20,271 nucleotides of DNA from IMG/VR virus record IMGVR_UViG_3300025889_001211, positions 1 through 20,271 of that record; one strand, 5' to 3'. The translations under genes were made by a program, and so were the position numbers. Positions 19,443 through 20,271 of the stretch are shown here, piece by piece (the first letter of the stretch is position 1; each line of letters starts with the position of its first letter). Source of the stretch: a virus. A model generated the notes under the pieces. That model was not told the DNA's origin and did not search any database. It saw only the letters and a program-made list of their open reading frames with translations.

Positions 19443-19695
19443 CCAAAAAATCTATCTTCGTTGTAAGTTCTGCTACTTTGGTTGAAAGGTCTAAGATAGT
19501 TTTTCTCATCTCATCCTTTTCTTTAGATGCCTGCTCTAATAGGGCTTCTAACTTTGCTATTCTATCTCTACAATCGTATCGGTATTGGTATTCATCTTCT
19601 CTTTTTTTTTCTGCCCTCTTTTCATAAAAACGAAAAGCGGCTGCTGAACCCAACACCGTAACTGCCGTTGCTAATACTGTGTAGATACTTTCCAT
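19423..19695 (-). CDS. Small membrane-anchored coiled-coil protein
   Basis: This 90-residue protein begins MESIYTVLATAVTVLGSAAA: residues about 4-22 are a single hydrophobic helix. A basic stretch (YEKRAEKKRED) and a long coiled coil follow at about 42-86 (DRIAKLEALLEQASKEKDEM, then LSTKVAELTTKIDFLEKRK). A membrane anchor plus coiled coil fits small phage envelope proteins of the spanin or holin-accessory type, but no lysis enzyme lies nearby, so this is only a possibility. The last codons (GGA GGG TAA) overlap the rightward terminator hairpin. It starts 3 bases after the preceding stop. Confidence 0.65.
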   Translation of the reverse strand: MESIYTVLATAVTVLGSAAAFRFYEKRAEKKREDEYQYRYDCRDRIAKLEALLEQASKEKDEMRKTILDLSTKVAELTTKIDFLEKRKGG

Positions 19696-19698
19696 AGT

Positions 19699-19998
19699 TT
19701 ATTCTGAAATAGGAACACAATTTGGAACTTCTCTACCGTCCAACATCTTTGTTCCGATTGCTTCATATCCTTCCCAACAAGCGTCTTCCAATCCTTCAGC
19801 AAATAGATAAATACCTTCGTATTTCTTTGCTTCAGATAACTTAGAAGCAATCTTACCTTGCGTAGACATATTCTCTCTAAACTTTGAGTAGCAAATTGCT
19901 AATGCTTGCTCCTGTGGGTATTCATTACCGATTTCTGACATACATCTTCCGATGTAATCATCTTCTCTTTCTCCTGATTTCTTTTGAGGTATTGGCAT
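19699..19998 (-). CDS. Small protein with RCM...YPQEQALAICYS and VPNCVP motifs
   Basis: This 99-residue protein has two short motifs common in phage structural or head-associated proteins: an N-terminal PIPQKKSGEREDDYIGRCMS with NEYPQEQALAICYSKF (about 3-41), and a C-terminal YEAIGTKMLDGREVPNCVPI (about 78-97), where the G-x-K-M-x-(D/N)-G-(R/K)-x-VPNCVP tail recurs in prohead or portal-linked proteins. The middle (YEGIYLFAEGLEDACWEGYE) is less familiar. It contains no enzyme signature. The combination suggests a head-assembly accessory, but the family's role is not established to my knowledge. Confidence 0.65.
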   Translation of the reverse strand: MPIPQKKSGEREDDYIGRCMSEIGNEYPQEQALAICYSKFRENMSTQGKIASKLSEAKKYEGIYLFAEGLEDACWEGYEAIGTKMLDGREVPNCVPISE

Positions 19999-20000
19999 CG

Positions 20001-20255
20001 TTAAATAATATTATAGGTTGTTCCGTTGTATTCCACCTTTTCAATTCTTCCAATTGGAAATACTCTAAATCCACTTCTACTTACATCGTAAAGAATAATA
20101 TATCCATTAGATGTTCCTGAGAATCCATCTACCCAATATTTTAATCCACGCATAGCTTTGTTACCAGGTCCAAATACGGAATATACTTCTTCTCCTCTTA
20201 AAGTTCTACGAGGATGACCAGGTGTTCTACCTTCAGTTTGTCCCCATATCTTCAT
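20001..20255 (-). CDS. Hypothetical small beta-rich protein
   Basis: This 84-residue protein begins MKIWGQTEGRTPGHPRRTLR and has a C-terminal part of short strands (GYIILYDVSRSGFRVFPIGR, then VEYNGTTYNII) reminiscent of small SH3- or WYL-like beta domains, though not enough to name a family. It is basic at the N-terminus. It is 2 bases upstream of the next leftward gene and is probably co-transcribed with 19699-19998 and 19423-19695 from a promoter outside the window. Only 16 bases precede it here, so the start could lie further upstream if the ORF continues, although ATG 20255 looks complete. Confidence 0.6.
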   Translation of the reverse strand: MKIWGQTEGRTPGHPRRTLRGEEVYSVFGPGNKAMRGLKYWVDGFSGTSNGYIILYDVSRSGFRVFPIGRIEKVEYNGTTYNII

Positions 20256-20271
20256 AATCTCATATTGATTA

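Overview
The window is a piece of a double-stranded DNA tailed phage (Caudoviricetes) that very probably infects a member of the Bacteroidota. The phage call rests on a large terminase subunit with both catalytic halves, a small-terminase-like protein, a probable major capsid protein preceded by an acidic scaffold-like protein, a probable tail tube protein, a tail-chaperone-like gene with a -1 frameshift extension, and a long run of fibre and adhesin genes. The host call rests on five promoters that match the Bacteroidota primary-sigma pattern (TTTG, then 20 nt, then TAnnTTTG), on AT-rich DNA, and on most genes lacking clear Shine-Dalgarno sequences. No integrase, repressor, tRNA or CRISPR array was seen.

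Layout. (1) Positions 1-1968 hold three rightward genes behind one promoter: a coiled-coil protein, a degenerate P-loop ATPase and a NUMOD-type DNA-binding protein. (2) Positions 1969-2131 are a convergent junction with a rightward promoter, a 15-bp RNA hairpin and a leftward terminator. (3) Positions 2132-18656 form one tightly packed leftward operon of about 16.5 kb. In order of transcription it encodes a replication initiator-like protein, a small lysine-rich protein, an HNH homing endonuclease, two small Cys-containing proteins, a sigma-like factor, a NUMOD1 protein, a hypothetical protein, the terminase pair, a coiled-coil protein, an FkbM methyltransferase, the frameshifted tail-chaperone-like gene, two Cys-rich paralogues, a 1107-residue collagen-like fibre, six further fibre/adhesin genes (three LamG/ConA-like), a scaffold-like protein, the capsid protein and the tube protein. 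Many junctions overlap as ATGA, TGATG or TAATG, which points to coupled translation. (4) Positions 18657-18931 are a divergent control region. (5) Positions 18932-19442 hold two tiny rightward genes, each with its own promoter; the second ends in a structured RNA region and an intrinsic terminator. (6) Positions 19423-20255 hold three more leftward small genes whose promoter lies outside the window.

The leftward operon appears to run from replication and regulation through packaging to host-recognition and head/tail structural genes. Portal, head-tail connector, tape measure and lysis enzymes are not recognisable here, so the window is probably not the whole genome. The least ordinary items are the hidden -1 frame that completes the tail chaperone, two strand-specific structured RNAs on the + strand, an extended promoter motif (TTTCGTATATTTG), a tandem pair of CLC/CC mini-proteins, and an RNA hairpin in front of the HNH gene that could mask its ribosome-binding region.
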